64,000 nucleotides of DNA from Bacteroidota bacterium (GTDB lineage Bacteria > Bacteroidota > Bacteroidia > Bacteroidales > F082): positions 1,550,001 to 1,614,000 of the forward strand of contig JADJXJ010000001.1 in assembly GCA_016715945.1 (NCBI GenBank), read 5' to 3'. The notes below the pieces were generated by a model, which did not search any database, had not been told where the DNA came from, and saw only the letters and a program-made list of their open reading frames with translations. Positions 9,119 to 18,761 of this stretch are shown here, in pieces (position 1 is the stretch's first letter; each line of letters begins with the position of its first letter). A program made the position numbers and the translations under genes.

Positions 9119-10114
9119 CTATGAGTTTAGCATTTGTTCGTACAATTGGGCGTAACGGGCGGCAATGGCAGCCGGCGTGAAACGCTTCACATTTTCAAGT
9201 CCTTTTTCGACCAGTTGCCCGCGCAGAGCCTCATCGCTGATGATGCGGCTTATGGCTTCGCGGATTTGCCCGGTCCGGGTCGGGTCAACAATCAGGGCGC
9301 CCTCGCCGGCAACTTCGGGCATGCTGGTGCAATTGCTGGTAACAACCGGCCTGCCGGTGGCCTGTGCTTCGATGATGGGCATGCCGAATCCTTCGTAGAG
9401 CGACACAAACGACACCAGATCGCAGGCCTGATAAAGCTCCACCACTTTGTCGTAGCTGAGGTTGAAATAATTGGTGTATTCCACATTGTATTGCTGCAAC
9501 AGCTGCAGCTGGTGGTCGCGCAGATGGCCGAGTATGGTCAGGTGCACAGGCATGCCGGCAATGGCTTCGATGAGCCGCTCCAGATTCTTATTGTGCGCGG
9601 TGCCAATGTGCAAAATATTGGGCCTGACCGTATTGAAAGGTTTAGGCTTGTATTGGATGGCCGGCGAAACGCAGTTGTGAATCACCACCACCTTATCGGG
9701 ACTGATGCGCACCTCTTTCAGCAGCACCTCTTTGGTAAAGCCCGAAATCACCGTGATGTATCTCACGCGTAGGGCAGGCAGGTAGAACCAGAACAGCCAG
9801 ACCACAAAACGGCTTACACCTTTCAGGCGGCGGAGCACTTCGAGGTCGTGAATGGTGAGCACGGTGCGGCGCTTGCGCATGAAAAATGCCACAAAATGTA
9901 TGTCGCCGGTGATATGGTTGATATCGGATTGGTGGGGAATTACTTCAAAACAACTCAGCAACCGGTCTTTCCAGCCTTTGCTGTAGCGTTTGAGGTAGTA
10001 ATTGCGAAATACGATGTGGCCGGGAAGTGCCGACTGAATAAACCCAAACAACTCTTCGATGCTGAAGTAGTCGGCAAATGGCTTCCTGAAAAAGTAGGTA
10101 ACATTGATCTTCAT
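9119..10114 (-). CDS. GT4 family glycosyltransferase
   Basis: 331 residues from the chosen ATG at 10112-10114. The frame is open further upstream, but that extension would overlap the polymerase-like gene and adds a Cys-rich stretch unlike the family. The C-terminal donor domain is clear: NILHIGTAHNKNLERLIEAI, then YEGFGMPIIEAQATGRPVVTSN with the EX7E-type glutamates, and a final MPEVAGEGALIVDP typical of mannosyltransferase-like GT4 enzymes. A mannose donor is possible, since the Gmd product pathway starts from GDP-mannose, but this is inference. It lies 13 bases after the polymerase-like gene stop. Confidence 0.85.
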   Translation of the reverse strand: MKINVTYFFRKPFADYFSIEELFGFIQSALPGHIVFRNYYLKRYSKGWKDRLLSCFEVIPHQSDINHITGDIHFVAFFMRKRRTVLTIHDLEVLRRLKGVSRFVVWLFWFYLPALRVRYITVISGFTKEVLLKEVRISPDKVVVIHNCVSPAIQYKPKPFNTVRPNILHIGTAHNKNLERLIEAIAGMPVHLTILGHLRDHQLQLLQQYNVEYTNYFNLSYDKVVELYQACDLVSFVSLYEGFGMPIIEAQATGRPVVTSNCTSMPEVAGEGALIVDPTRTGQIREAISRIISDEALRGQLVEKGLENVKRFTPAAIAARYAQLYEQMLNS

Positions 10115-10127
10115 ACAGCCCTGGTTA

Positions 10128-11486
10128 TTACATTTCGAGTTTGAGCACACGCGTCATCCCCCAGAAAATCCCAAACGCCACCATGGCTGCTTTGGTAAAG
10201 TGGTTGAGTACAGTGGCCAGGTCGGTTTCGGCCTTGATCACCTGGAAAAACAGCAGGGGCAGCCACAACAGCAAGGTGGGATATTTTTTTGAGAGTGCAA
10301 TGATTTGTGTGATGACCAGATTGTAGAACACCCCAATAAAGAACAGAAAGATGATGCCGCCGGTGGTTCCGTAGTTGGCGTAGCCTTCGCCGACCAGCGA
10401 AATGTCCATGCTGGTGGTTTCGGGCAGTTCGGTACCGGTAAAGCGTTCGAAGTTGAACCGCCCGCCAGCCATCACCTTGTTGGGTGCCAGAAAACGCGGC
10501 AGCAGCGATGCCTCCAGGGCCATGCGAACTGTTTGACCCTTGACGAATGGATAGTTTTCGGGCATGTGATTGAGTATGCGGGCAATAATCCATCCCTGAT
10601 TGAGCCTCGCCCCCATGTTTTGCAGCATCTCTGTCTCGAACAGCATGGAGGGGTTTTCCAGCCGCGACGAAATCACATCCTTGTAGATCTCAGCATTGCT
10701 CTTGGTCTTTTCCGAATACCAGGTGGCCATTCGGTATTCCTGCTTGGTGGATTGCAGCAGCAACACCAGCAACAAACCCACACTGATCACCGAGAGCTTT
10801 CCCCACATGGGAATCTTCACCACAAACGAAACGATGATGAGCGAATAAAGCATCCACAGTACAAGCTCGCCAAACATACCCATGAGCACCGCCTGATAAA
10901 TGACTGAACCCATGACCGCTGCAAAGGCCGGCCACTTGATTTTCGACCTCGTCAGCAGGATGATGTACACCCCGACAAATTGCAGACCAGAGAGCAAAAA
11001 CAGCATGAACGACAGGCTTTTAGGCAGAAACTTTGAGGCAAATCCCGCCACCAGCCCAATGCCGGCAAGCAAAAAACCGAGATATTTCCGTGGTTCGAGA
11101 AACTCGCGCACTTTGTCAATATCTTCTTTATTGATGATGCGCTCATCGCTGAACGGGAAATACAGGCCAATGAGCATGGCGATACAGGCCGGCACCACAT
11201 AGTGCATATAGGTGGCTTCGTCCACCGCCATATAATACAGCTCGTCGTAGGGCAAAACATTGTAAGCCAGCACAGGGCCGACAATCCACTGAAGCAGCGC
11301 CATGAAGGCTATCAGGTCGCGGATTTCGATGCGCTGGCCAAGGTCTTGCACAAACTTTACAATCACGCCGAAAGAGATGGCCAACCCAATGGCCGAGACA
11401 AAATACAGGTCGGTAAACAGCTCGAAATAGGCAAAGGTGACAATGCCAAAGGTAACCAGTCCGAGTGTTCTCCGCGTCCAGAGCAT
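10128..11486 (-). CDS. Putative polysaccharide polymerase (Wzy-like polytopic membrane protein)
   Basis: 452 residues, mostly hydrophobic, with about 10-12 predicted membrane helices. A long hydrophilic loop follows about residue 250 (QSTKQEYRMATWYSEKTKSN) up to about residue 370. It contains short motifs RFLAPNK and EGYANYG, and the helices resume at FLFFIGVFYNLVI. This layout, with one large loop and little sequence identity to anything, is usual for O-antigen/capsule polymerases. Its place inside a glycosyltransferase array supports the same role. Wzy proteins diverge strongly, so the call rests on topology and context. A flippase is less likely, because the number and spacing of helices do not suggest a MATE/PST fold. 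Confidence 0.6.
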   Translation of the reverse strand: MLWTRRTLGLVTFGIVTFAYFELFTDLYFVSAIGLAISFGVIVKFVQDLGQRIEIRDLIAFMALLQWIVGPVLAYNVLPYDELYYMAVDEATYMHYVVPACIAMLIGLYFPFSDERIINKEDIDKVREFLEPRKYLGFLLAGIGLVAGFASKFLPKSLSFMLFLLSGLQFVGVYIILLTRSKIKWPAFAAVMGSVIYQAVLMGMFGELVLWMLYSLIIVSFVVKIPMWGKLSVISVGLLLVLLLQSTKQEYRMATWYSEKTKSNAEIYKDVISSRLENPSMLFETEMLQNMGARLNQGWIIARILNHMPENYPFVKGQTVRMALEASLLPRFLAPNKVMAGGRFNFERFTGTELPETTSMDISLVGEGYANYGTTGGIIFLFFIGVFYNLVITQIIALSKKYPTLLLWLPLLFFQVIKAETDLATVLNHFTKAAMVAFGIFWGMTRVLKLEM

Positions 11487-11497
11487 ATTGTTGATTG

Positions 11498-12658
11498 TCA
11501 GATATTTTTCTCAATACTTTCGGCTATGGCCTCGAAGCTCCAACCGGCTATGATGCGTTTGCTTTCGTGGCCGAATGCAGTTGCAAGTTCAGGCTTGCTG
11601 ACAAATTGTTGCAAAGCCGAAGCCAGTTGGTGCACATTGCCGGCTTCGAAGGTAAAGCCATTTTTTCCGTTTGTGATCAGATCGGCCGAAGCCCCGCACT
11701 TTGTGCTGCCAACGACTGCCCTGCCACAGGCCATAGCTTCGTTGAGCACCAATCCCCAGGTCTCGCCTGGTCCACTGGATGGCAGCACAAGCACCTCGCC
11801 CATCCTGTACACCGCCGGCATGGCACTTTGGTTCTGAAAATCCATGAAATGCACCCTGGGCAGTTTTCCGGCCCGCTGCTTAAGTTCGTTTTCGAGCATA
11901 CCGTTGCCAACAAATAGCAGATGCCATTTTGCCGGATTGACCTGCGTAAACGCATCCAGCAGCAAGAGCGGATCTTTTTTTGGCTCGAGCTTACCCACAA
12001 ACAAAAACACGCCTTCATCCGGAGCAATACGGATGTTTCCCCTCATATCCAGCGCTTTACGGGAATAACTCCCGTCAGGGTCGTCGAAACGCCGGTTATC
12101 GATGGCGTGCGGTGCAAAGAACAGTTCGGACGGCCGGAAACCATGTTTGAGAAAATACGCTTTGTTGTTCTGCCCCACATAAAAAGCGCCGTCGCAATAG
12201 CTGTACACCCAGCGCAGAAACAGCCTGCGGGCCATGGTCTTTAGTCCGGGTGCCTCGTCGAGCAAAGTCGAGTCGCCCCTGAAGTACACCGGCACCTTGC
12301 CCTTGAAGTAACGCATTGCACCCAGGTGAGCTTTGTAGTTCCAACCGTAAACGAGCAATGCGTCGGGTTTCCACTGGTGGATACGCTCGTTGAGCGCAGG
12401 GCAGTCAATTCCTTTGAAACTGCCGGGACCGGGTTGTGCAGCGACATTTTCAACAAACTCGTACTCATAACCATCGAGCAAGGGGATGTCCCATTGAATG
12501 GCCCTTCCGAAATCTTTGTCGAACAGCCCTTCCCTGCTCTGGCTCCAGGTGTAAAACACTTTGGGCTGCACCACGCCCCTTGCCGCCAGCAAAGCAAACA
12601 TGGGGGCATTATACTGGATAGGATGCGAGGATATGATAGCTAACTTTTTCATCTTCAT
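11498..12658 (-). CDS. GT4 family glycosyltransferase
   Basis: 386 residues. The N-terminus (MKMKKLAIISSHPIQYNAPMF) is the SHPIQY type found in many capsule GT4 enzymes. The donor half contains FLFVGKLEPKKDPLLLLDAF near residue 225 and GETWGLVLNEAMACGRAVVGS, the EX7E element. The ATG overlaps the TGA of the preceding gene (ATGA, 12655-12658), so translation is probably coupled. The second Met (12652) is an alternative start. It is expected to add a sugar to the lipid-linked repeat unit in the cytoplasm. Confidence 0.88.
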   Translation of the reverse strand: MKMKKLAIISSHPIQYNAPMFALLAARGVVQPKVFYTWSQSREGLFDKDFGRAIQWDIPLLDGYEYEFVENVAAQPGPGSFKGIDCPALNERIHQWKPDALLVYGWNYKAHLGAMRYFKGKVPVYFRGDSTLLDEAPGLKTMARRLFLRWVYSYCDGAFYVGQNNKAYFLKHGFRPSELFFAPHAIDNRRFDDPDGSYSRKALDMRGNIRIAPDEGVFLFVGKLEPKKDPLLLLDAFTQVNPAKWHLLFVGNGMLENELKQRAGKLPRVHFMDFQNQSAMPAVYRMGEVLVLPSSGPGETWGLVLNEAMACGRAVVGSTKCGASADLITNGKNGFTFEAGNVHQLASALQQFVSKPELATAFGHESKRIIAGWSFEAIAESIEKNI

Positions 12659-13959
12659 TGGCCCACAATTTGGTTGAAAAACTCCACCTGTCTGCGTGTG
12701 GCCTCCCTGGCCGTATAGGGCTCAAAAGCGTCCCAGTCGGTGTCGGGCTGGTAGGGCAACCGGCTGATCATTTCCTTCCATTGTGCGAGCACTTTATCGG
12801 CAAGCTGGCCAGTATCTTCCTCGTTGTCGAAAGGCACCACCTCGCCGGCCCTGGTGTTGCGAAGCACTTCCACAACGCTGCTCTGCCGGTTGAAAACTGC
12901 CAGCATCGGCTTGTTTGCCAAAATGTAAGGATAGAGCTTTGAAGCGGTATATTGGGTGTCGGTCGAACCGGGCACCACCAGCATCTGGGCTTCCGAAAGT
13001 GTTTTGAGCGCCACAAAATAGGGCAGCCTGTCGGTGATTTCCGTCACCTGTCCGGCCACACCCATGGCCTCGGCAACAGGCAGAATTGTCTTTTGGCCCA
13101 GTCCCTCAGCCGCATAGGAAGTTCCCACAAAATACATGCGTATGCGTCCAAATAATTCAGGTTGTTGTTCAAGTCCTTTTTTCAGTGCTCCAAAAATTCC
13201 TTTCAGGGCAAACGCCATGTCGTGCCCGCCACGTCCGATATAAACACAATGTATGTTTCCGTCGTCCTTGTCGAATAGTCTGTTATGGAGTTCAGCCTGC
13301 TTAAGCACCTCAAAATCAATGGGGGCAGCCCCAAACGGAATCACACTGAACATCTCAGGTTTGAGCCGGGCATAGCGCTCCATCAGCATCTTCGGATAGG
13401 CGGGCGAGACCGAGATGATGCCATCAACCCGCTTCATGGTGAAAGCCTCAAGGTATTTATCCATGCGGTAAGCAAAGAAAAACTTAGGCGGGCGTTCGTG
13501 TTTTGGTTTGTCGAGGTAAAAATCATTGCGCCAGGGGTCCTGAATATCGAGGATAAAAGGCAGTCCGAATTTGCGTTTCCAGATGCGTCCAAGCACCATC
13601 ACCGGAAACTGTGTGGTGGTGAAGTAAACAAGATCGAACTTCCGTTTGCGGATCAGCCTGCTGCAGAAGCTGTTGTATTGGAGCAAGGAGCGATAGCCGA
13701 GGTTGCCCAGGCCAAACTTACGGGTAGTCTGGGGCCTGAATGCGTTGATGTAATACACCTCGGCATCGGCGGGTAAGGTGTTGACCAGCAAAGGATCCTG
13801 ACCCATTTCCACAAACTCCGGCTTTACGGCCACCACGGTAGCCTTCCAACCAAACTGCTCGAAATAACCCAGACTCTGCCGGATGCGGTGCATATCGGCC
13901 GCATTGACAGGAGGAAAATTTGGCGAAATAACCAGAACGTGTTTCATATTTGCAGGCAT
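12655..13959 (-). CDS. GT4-like glycosyltransferase
   Basis: 434 residues with a GT-B fold. The start KHVLVISPNFPPVNAADMHRI resembles WcaI/WbuB-like enzymes. An internal FILDIQDPWRNDFYL and SVIPFGAAPIDF precede the C-terminal domain. The usual EX7E element is weak: the matching stretch reads TASKLYPYILANKPMLAVFN, where a Tyr-Pro-Tyr replaces the donor-binding glutamate region, as in several capsule GTs outside the main Pfam GT1/GT4 core. The first Met may be replaced by Met5 (13947). It overlaps the next gene by 4 bases. Confidence 0.75.
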   Translation of the reverse strand: MPANMKHVLVISPNFPPVNAADMHRIRQSLGYFEQFGWKATVVAVKPEFVEMGQDPLLVNTLPADAEVYYINAFRPQTTRKFGLGNLGYRSLLQYNSFCSRLIRKRKFDLVYFTTTQFPVMVLGRIWKRKFGLPFILDIQDPWRNDFYLDKPKHERPPKFFFAYRMDKYLEAFTMKRVDGIISVSPAYPKMLMERYARLKPEMFSVIPFGAAPIDFEVLKQAELHNRLFDKDDGNIHCVYIGRGGHDMAFALKGIFGALKKGLEQQPELFGRIRMYFVGTSYAAEGLGQKTILPVAEAMGVAGQVTEITDRLPYFVALKTLSEAQMLVVPGSTDTQYTASKLYPYILANKPMLAVFNRQSSVVEVLRNTRAGEVVPFDNEEDTGQLADKVLAQWKEMISRLPYQPDTDWDAFEPYTAREATRRQVEFFNQIVGQ

Positions 13960-13980
13960 CGTGTCAATTAATCGAATTCT

Positions 13981-15216
13981 TTAATGCATTAATAATTGTT
14001 CCACCCATCCGAGCAGCCTGGCGCCCTCCACTTCCCAGCAAAACTTTTCCTTTGCAAGGCTGAGGGCAGTTTCACGCCGGGCTTTGAGCTTTTCGGGCTG
14101 TTTAAGCCAGTCGAGGAGCACTGCCACAAAACTCCCGTGGTCTTTGCCTTTGAACAGGTCCACGGCGTCTCTGGCCTGAGCCGCAACTTCCTTCTGCCCG
14201 GCCGTATCGCTGGCCAGCACAGGTATTCCGGCCAGCAGATACTGCAATATTTTGTTCGTTATCGTCAGGTTGCGGCTTGGCGGATTGTATTCTTCGGTGG
14301 CCAGGCCAATATCGTGCTCTGCAATACGCGACAGCAGTTCGCGGTGCGGCACAAGCCCATGAAAATGAATAACATGACCCTTCCCGGGCTTTAGCATACC
14401 CAACAGGGTCTGGTCGTACCCGCCGAAGATGTTGCCGCGCAAATGGAGCTGCACCGGAACATCGATCATGTTCAGGCATTCTACAATAAACTCCAGGCCG
14501 CGGCCAGGGCCAATGGTCTGCGAATACCAGTGCAGCGAGGGGGTCCGAAAGTCGTTGCGGTCCAGAAATCTGCCGTCCATCCATTCGCGTTCGGCAAGGG
14601 GGAACACATTGAGAAGTACCTGTGGTTTAGGGGCTTGCGCAAACTCCGCCATAGCTTCGGCCATGGCGTGGGAGGTGGTGTAGCACAGATGCGCATTGCG
14701 CAATGCGAAACGCTCAGCATTTTCGAGGAGCCGGAGCGGACGAGTGCGGTTGGCTTCGGGCAACAGGTCGTGCGAATACCAATCCTCAAAGTCGAAGCCT
14801 ACCCTCCTGCCCTTGCGCAGCAATACGGTGCCGATGATGGTCGAGGCTTCCTGGTGACACAGGTAAAGATCGGCTTGTGTTTTCAGGGCAGCCCTGAGGT
14901 TGCGGCCATAGTCGTAACCCAGGGCATACGGATTTTGCCATCCTAAACGGGCGACAGCCTCACCGGCCAGACGGCGTTGCAGCCTGGCATACAGGCGGTA
15001 AGCCTTTTGGGAGGTTTCTGGCATCACGTCCACCACCCCGTTGAGTTTTACCGAGGGGTGGAGCAATTGGCGGTCCTCGGCCAGCAAACCGGCATAGGTA
15101 AATGTAGTCAGGATGCTAACGTCAAATCCATTGTCAGCCAGCAGATTGGCTTCTTTTACGACCCTGGGATTGCGGCAGAGATGGCTTTGGGTGAGTATGC
15201 AAATTCGCCTGCTCAT
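13981..15216 (-). CDS. GT4-like glycosyltransferase
   Basis: 411 residues. The N-terminal domain has ICILTQSHLCRNPRVVKEAN, a typical GT-B opening (RNPRV). An internal FDFEDWYSHDLLPEANR resembles the membrane-proximal acceptor region of capsule transferases. The donor domain shows LHWYSQTIGPGRGLEFIVE and, near the end, LTITNKILQYLLAGIPVLASD, which lies where other GT4 enzymes have the EX7E motif but lacks the first glutamate. It sits 21 bases before the next gene and 1 base after the preceding GT2. Its role in chain assembly is inferred from context. Confidence 0.75.
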   Translation of the reverse strand: MSRRICILTQSHLCRNPRVVKEANLLADNGFDVSILTTFTYAGLLAEDRQLLHPSVKLNGVVDVMPETSQKAYRLYARLQRRLAGEAVARLGWQNPYALGYDYGRNLRAALKTQADLYLCHQEASTIIGTVLLRKGRRVGFDFEDWYSHDLLPEANRTRPLRLLENAERFALRNAHLCYTTSHAMAEAMAEFAQAPKPQVLLNVFPLAEREWMDGRFLDRNDFRTPSLHWYSQTIGPGRGLEFIVECLNMIDVPVQLHLRGNIFGGYDQTLLGMLKPGKGHVIHFHGLVPHRELLSRIAEHDIGLATEEYNPPSRNLTITNKILQYLLAGIPVLASDTAGQKEVAAQARDAVDLFKGKDHGSFVAVLLDWLKQPEKLKARRETALSLAKEKFCWEVEGARLLGWVEQLLMH

Positions 15217-15217
15217 G

Positions 15218-16216
15218 TCAACTGCTCCTATTCAAAAGTTTATGCACAGTCATACGAAACCGCTTGGCGGCCTTCCAGCCAAGGGTATTTTTCACAATTT
15301 CCACCAGCCTTCCACCCATCACAGGCAGGCTCACCCTGCCTGGATATTGCCGGATGACTTCTTCGCAGCGGGCCACGATATCCGGATTGTTGGGATAGGC
15401 ATTGATGGCTATTTCGAGATATAGTGTTGCCAGCGCACGCAGGCTGGCCTCGCTTTGGGTGTGCTTTCGCAGATAGGAGGCTTTGAGATCGAGGGCCATC
15501 ATGGCGCTCAAAAGGTTTTCACGCTTGTTGTATTTGGCCGAGATATTGCCACCGGCCACAAAGCGCCGGTAATAGTTAACGCCACCTGTAACGCGTATGC
15601 CTTTGGAAGCCAGCACCGCCCGGGCAAAATATTCCCCATCCTGATCGAGCAGCAACTGCTCATTCCACGGACCGATGGCATCGGTGATGCTGCGTGGCGT
15701 AAGCCAGCTGCTGGTTTGCACCATCCAGCGCTCGCCATAGCCACCGTAGAGACGCACAAGGAAATCCACAGGGTCGTCGGTGTCGAAAATCCAACGGCTC
15801 TCCTCGCGTGGGGCCATCTTGCGGTAGTCCTCGCCATGCATGAAATGCACGTTGGCCGAAACAGCCAGGTAGCCGGGGTTTTGCTCCAGCACCAGCACCT
15901 GCTTTTCGAGCTTGTCGGCACTGATCAGGTCGTCGGCATCCAGAAACTGGATGTATTTACCTCGCGAAAGGCTCAGTCCTTTGTTGCGCGCCACGCATGC
16001 TCCGCTGTTTTTCTGAACGATGACCTTCAGACGGTCGCTTTCGTAGGTGCGTGCAATGGCCACCGTGTCGTCGGTCGAGCCGTCATCCACCACAAAAGCC
16101 TCCCAATTGGGCCAGGTTTGCGACACCACCGAATCGAGACACTCGCGTATGTAAGGCGCAGCATTGTAGGCCGGCACCACAACGGACACCAGGGGTTTAT
16201 CGGTAGCTGTTGACAT
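15218..16216 (-). CDS. GT2 family glycosyltransferase
   Basis: 332 residues. The GT-A core comprises VSVVVPAYNAAPYIRECLDS, VVDDGSTDDTVAIA, GACVARNKGLSLSRGKYIQF and LDADDLIS, which carries the metal-coordinating acidic pair. The C-terminal 120 residues are helical and basic and probably bind the acceptor or the membrane. Its start ATG and the TGA of the acyltransferase gene share one base (16216), implying coupled translation. The donor sugar is unknown. Confidence 0.88.
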   Translation of the reverse strand: MSTATDKPLVSVVVPAYNAAPYIRECLDSVVSQTWPNWEAFVVDDGSTDDTVAIARTYESDRLKVIVQKNSGACVARNKGLSLSRGKYIQFLDADDLISADKLEKQVLVLEQNPGYLAVSANVHFMHGEDYRKMAPREESRWIFDTDDPVDFLVRLYGGYGERWMVQTSSWLTPRSITDAIGPWNEQLLLDQDGEYFARAVLASKGIRVTGGVNYYRRFVAGGNISAKYNKRENLLSAMMALDLKASYLRKHTQSEASLRALATLYLEIAINAYPNNPDIVARCEEVIRQYPGRVSLPVMGGRLVEIVKNTLGWKAAKRFRMTVHKLLNRSS

Positions 16217-16866
16217 CAGACCTTGAGGTGTTTTTTGCGAAATGCTTCAAATTTTTCTTTGGGGATATAACCGTGGTATTTGTGTTTGTAATCGAGGCGC
16301 ACCAGCTTGTCGGGATCGAGCTTTTTGATCAGCCTGGCAGGATTGCCGGCAATCACGCAATTGCCTTCCGGAAAACTTTTGGTAACCACCGAACCTGCAC
16401 CGACTATTGTAAAGTCGCCAAGCGTAACTCCGGGCAGGATCACCGAGTTCATGCCAATCCAGCAATAGCTCCCGATGTGGGTCTCGCTCGCGAACTGTTT
16501 CATGTGCTCGTATATTTCATGCCCGCCGCTCAGCACGCCCACATTCTGCCCCAGGAAAGTGTAGTCGCCAAAGGTGAGCTTGCCCGAACCCTGAATATAG
16601 CATCCGGGGATATAACCGGGGTTTGTGCCCACACCCACCAGGATATTGTGGGCTCCTTTGATGCGGCTGGTAAAATGCACCGGCCAGTAAGCTTCGCGGT
16701 TGTAGCCCAGCACCTTTTGCTTGAACCACATATTGAAGGTGTACCGGTCGTTTTGGTCCTGCGTATGCCTGATAAAGTTGAAATAAGGCAAACGGGTGAT
16801 CAACCACACAAAAATCTTCAGCGGGTTGTGCACCACATCCATGATCTTTTCGCGGGTGATATTCAT
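16216..16866 (-). CDS. Left-handed beta-helix acyltransferase (maltose/galactoside-acetyltransferase-like)
   Basis: 216 residues from the ATG at 16864-16866; a TTG three codons upstream gives a slightly longer frame but is less likely. Hexapeptide repeats occur from about residue 75 (GVGTNPGYIPGCYI, FGDYTFLGQNVGVLSGGHEIY) and end with the characteristic GVTLGDFTIVGAGSVVTKSF and CVIAGNPARLIKKL. The His in GGHEI is well placed as the catalytic base. This is a second acetyltransferase besides the WcaF-like protein, so the polymer is likely acylated at more than one site. It sits between two GT2 genes in the operon. Confidence 0.85.
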   Translation of the reverse strand: MNITREKIMDVVHNPLKIFVWLITRLPYFNFIRHTQDQNDRYTFNMWFKQKVLGYNREAYWPVHFTSRIKGAHNILVGVGTNPGYIPGCYIQGSGKLTFGDYTFLGQNVGVLSGGHEIYEHMKQFASETHIGSYCWIGMNSVILPGVTLGDFTIVGAGSVVTKSFPEGNCVIAGNPARLIKKLDPDKLVRLDYKHKYHGYIPKEKFEAFRKKHLKV

Positions 16867-16875
16867 GGCTGTCAA

Positions 16876-17772
16876 CTATTTAGGTTTGTTCAACACGCGT
16901 TTGAAGATCTCCGGCCAACTCATGCCGCTTTCCTTTTTGAGTTCGCGCATGATTTTTGGGGAATGGTTTTTACCCACGCCCAGGATATACCTTGCCTGGT
17001 TCCATTTCACCTTGTCGAGCGCTTTTCTACGGTCCGATTCGTTGAGCGGGCACTCGGGTTTGTTAAGCATTTCCTCAGCGCACATGAGGTACTTGAACGG
17101 TATGCTCAGGTTGGTGCGATTGTGCTGCATTTCCTGCTCCTCGTGCACCCTGTACCACACAATACCCTGTTGCATAAGCACCACAGGATAGCGGGCTGCC
17201 AGTACATGCCACATCTCGAAGTCGCCCAGGTAGCGCCGGCCGCTGAACCTGCCCACTGCTTCAAAGGCATCTTTGCGGATGATGGCCGAAAGCGGAGCCT
17301 TGTGAAAAAGCTGCTTATCGAAATAGTGCCTCCGGTAGGCCTCCTCGGGCGAAAGCACAAAGGGATACAGGCGTGCCGGATCCTGCGGCAACGAACATAA
17401 ACCGAAACCGGCTTCGGGAAACTGCTCCATATTCCGCACCAGGATTTCCAGACCGTGGGGATAAATCATATCGTCAGCATCCACATACTTCAGGTATTTT
17501 CCCTTGGCCAGACTGGCTGCCTTGTTCCGATTGGGATAATCGCCCAGGTTCTTTTCGTTGAGCACCGAAATCACCCGCGGATCTTTGGCAGCATACGATT
17601 GTGCAATTTCGAGGCTTCGGTCCTTCGACTGGTCGTCGACCACGATGAGCTCAAAGTTGGGGTAGGTGGAGGCCAACACACTCTCGATGGCCTGTGCCAG
17701 GTATTTCTCCCGGTTGTAGGTGGTCATCAGCACACTTACCAATGGTTGGTCAGAGGCACTCATATCTTTCAT
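16876..17772 (-). CDS. GT2 family glycosyltransferase
   Basis: 298 residues with VSVLMTTYNREKYLAQAIES, FELIVVDDQSKDRSLEIA and YLKYVDADDMIYPHG (metal-binding acidic motif). The first Met may instead be Met4 (17763). The C-terminal third contains LSAIIRKDAFEAVGRF and WYRVHEEQEMQ, which are acceptor-side features of this branch. It is 9 bases upstream of the acyltransferase start and 9 bases downstream of the rhamnosyltransferase-like gene. Donor sugar not predictable. Confidence 0.87.
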   Translation of the reverse strand: MKDMSASDQPLVSVLMTTYNREKYLAQAIESVLASTYPNFELIVVDDQSKDRSLEIAQSYAAKDPRVISVLNEKNLGDYPNRNKAASLAKGKYLKYVDADDMIYPHGLEILVRNMEQFPEAGFGLCSLPQDPARLYPFVLSPEEAYRRHYFDKQLFHKAPLSAIIRKDAFEAVGRFSGRRYLGDFEMWHVLAARYPVVLMQQGIVWYRVHEEQEMQHNRTNLSIPFKYLMCAEEMLNKPECPLNESDRRKALDKVKWNQARYILGVGKNHSPKIMRELKKESGMSWPEIFKRVLNKPK

Positions 17773-17781
17773 GATTTTTAT

Positions 17782-18759
17782 TTATGATTTTTTTGCCTGT
17801 ACACCCTGCGGAGGAAACCCCACATATTTTTTCTGAGAAGCCTCCACGCCGTTTATTCCCCTCAACCGGGCATTGTACCAGAAAATCAGGGCCGCAGCCC
17901 ATGCCGCCCTGAGCAAGGTGAGATTGTAGCGCATCCAACGCAGCTTTTCGGCCAGGCTCAGCTCGTTCATGCGTGCCAGACGTACAATGATGCGCAATGC
18001 CTTGGTGAACGGGTTGGAAGGAAACTTGATGTAGTTGTAGAACTTATAGTTCTGATAAAGAATAATATAGCTGCGCTTGAAATAGAACTTGTAATCCTGA
18101 TGGTGGTAATGATACACCCTGGCCCTGTAATCATAAACAATCTTGTAGCCGGCCAGCAGGGCATCTTTGGCCCATAGGGTATCTTCGGAAAACATCAGTT
18201 TGCGGAACGGAACCTTGAGCTTGGTTTCGCGGCGATACATGGCCACCACATCATCCCAGTTGCAGTATTTGTGTTGTTCGTGGCCGGGCATTCGGGCAAA
18301 TTCTTCGGGATTGGCAAAATGATAGCTGAAGGGTGTAGCCTCAGAGGCCGGCCTGAACCATTGCAGCGGATTTTTGCCGCGCTCATGGGGCACAATCTGC
18401 TGACCACATACCCCTGCAACCAAGGGATCGTCGAAATGCGAAATCATCAGCTCCAGCACCTTGTCATCGGCCGGACTGGCATCCTGCACTGTCATGAACA
18501 CAAATTCGCCCCGGGCAAGCTGCACGCCCAGATTGCGGGTCTCGCCATGGTTAAAGGTCTTCGGATCAATAGGATGCACTTTTACAGGATACTTAGCCAG
18601 CAGCTCCAGCGTGCCATCGGTCGAACCGGAGTCGATGACAATAATTTCCATGCGATCGGCTACCGTCTGACGCAACAAACCGTTGAGGCAACGCTCCAGG
18701 GTGTCGATGCCGTTACGGACCGGTATGATTACCGAAACCAGAATTTTTCCTGACTCCAT
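17782..18759 (-). CDS. GT2 glycosyltransferase, rhamnosyltransferase-like
   Basis: 325 residues from ATG 18757-18759. A 72-codon upstream extension is open but runs back through the preceding gene and is rich in Cys and His, so it was rejected. The protein starts SVIIPVRNGIDTLERCLNGL and then has the FNHGETRNLGVQLARGEFVF and TVQDASPAD segments. The Asn-His-Gly-x-x-Arg-Asn block and QDA in place of DxD are typical of the GT2 branch that includes dTDP-rhamnose transferases. A membrane-associating helix lies near residues 290-305. No dTDP-rhamnose synthesis genes are in the window, so the donor is uncertain. Confidence 0.82.
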   Translation of the reverse strand: MESGKILVSVIIPVRNGIDTLERCLNGLLRQTVADRMEIIVIDSGSTDGTLELLAKYPVKVHPIDPKTFNHGETRNLGVQLARGEFVFMTVQDASPADDKVLELMISHFDDPLVAGVCGQQIVPHERGKNPLQWFRPASEATPFSYHFANPEEFARMPGHEQHKYCNWDDVVAMYRRETKLKVPFRKLMFSEDTLWAKDALLAGYKIVYDYRARVYHYHHQDYKFYFKRSYIILYQNYKFYNYIKFPSNPFTKALRIIVRLARMNELSLAEKLRWMRYNLTLLRAAWAAALIFWYNARLRGINGVEASQKKYVGFPPQGVQAKKS

Positions 18760-18761
18760 GT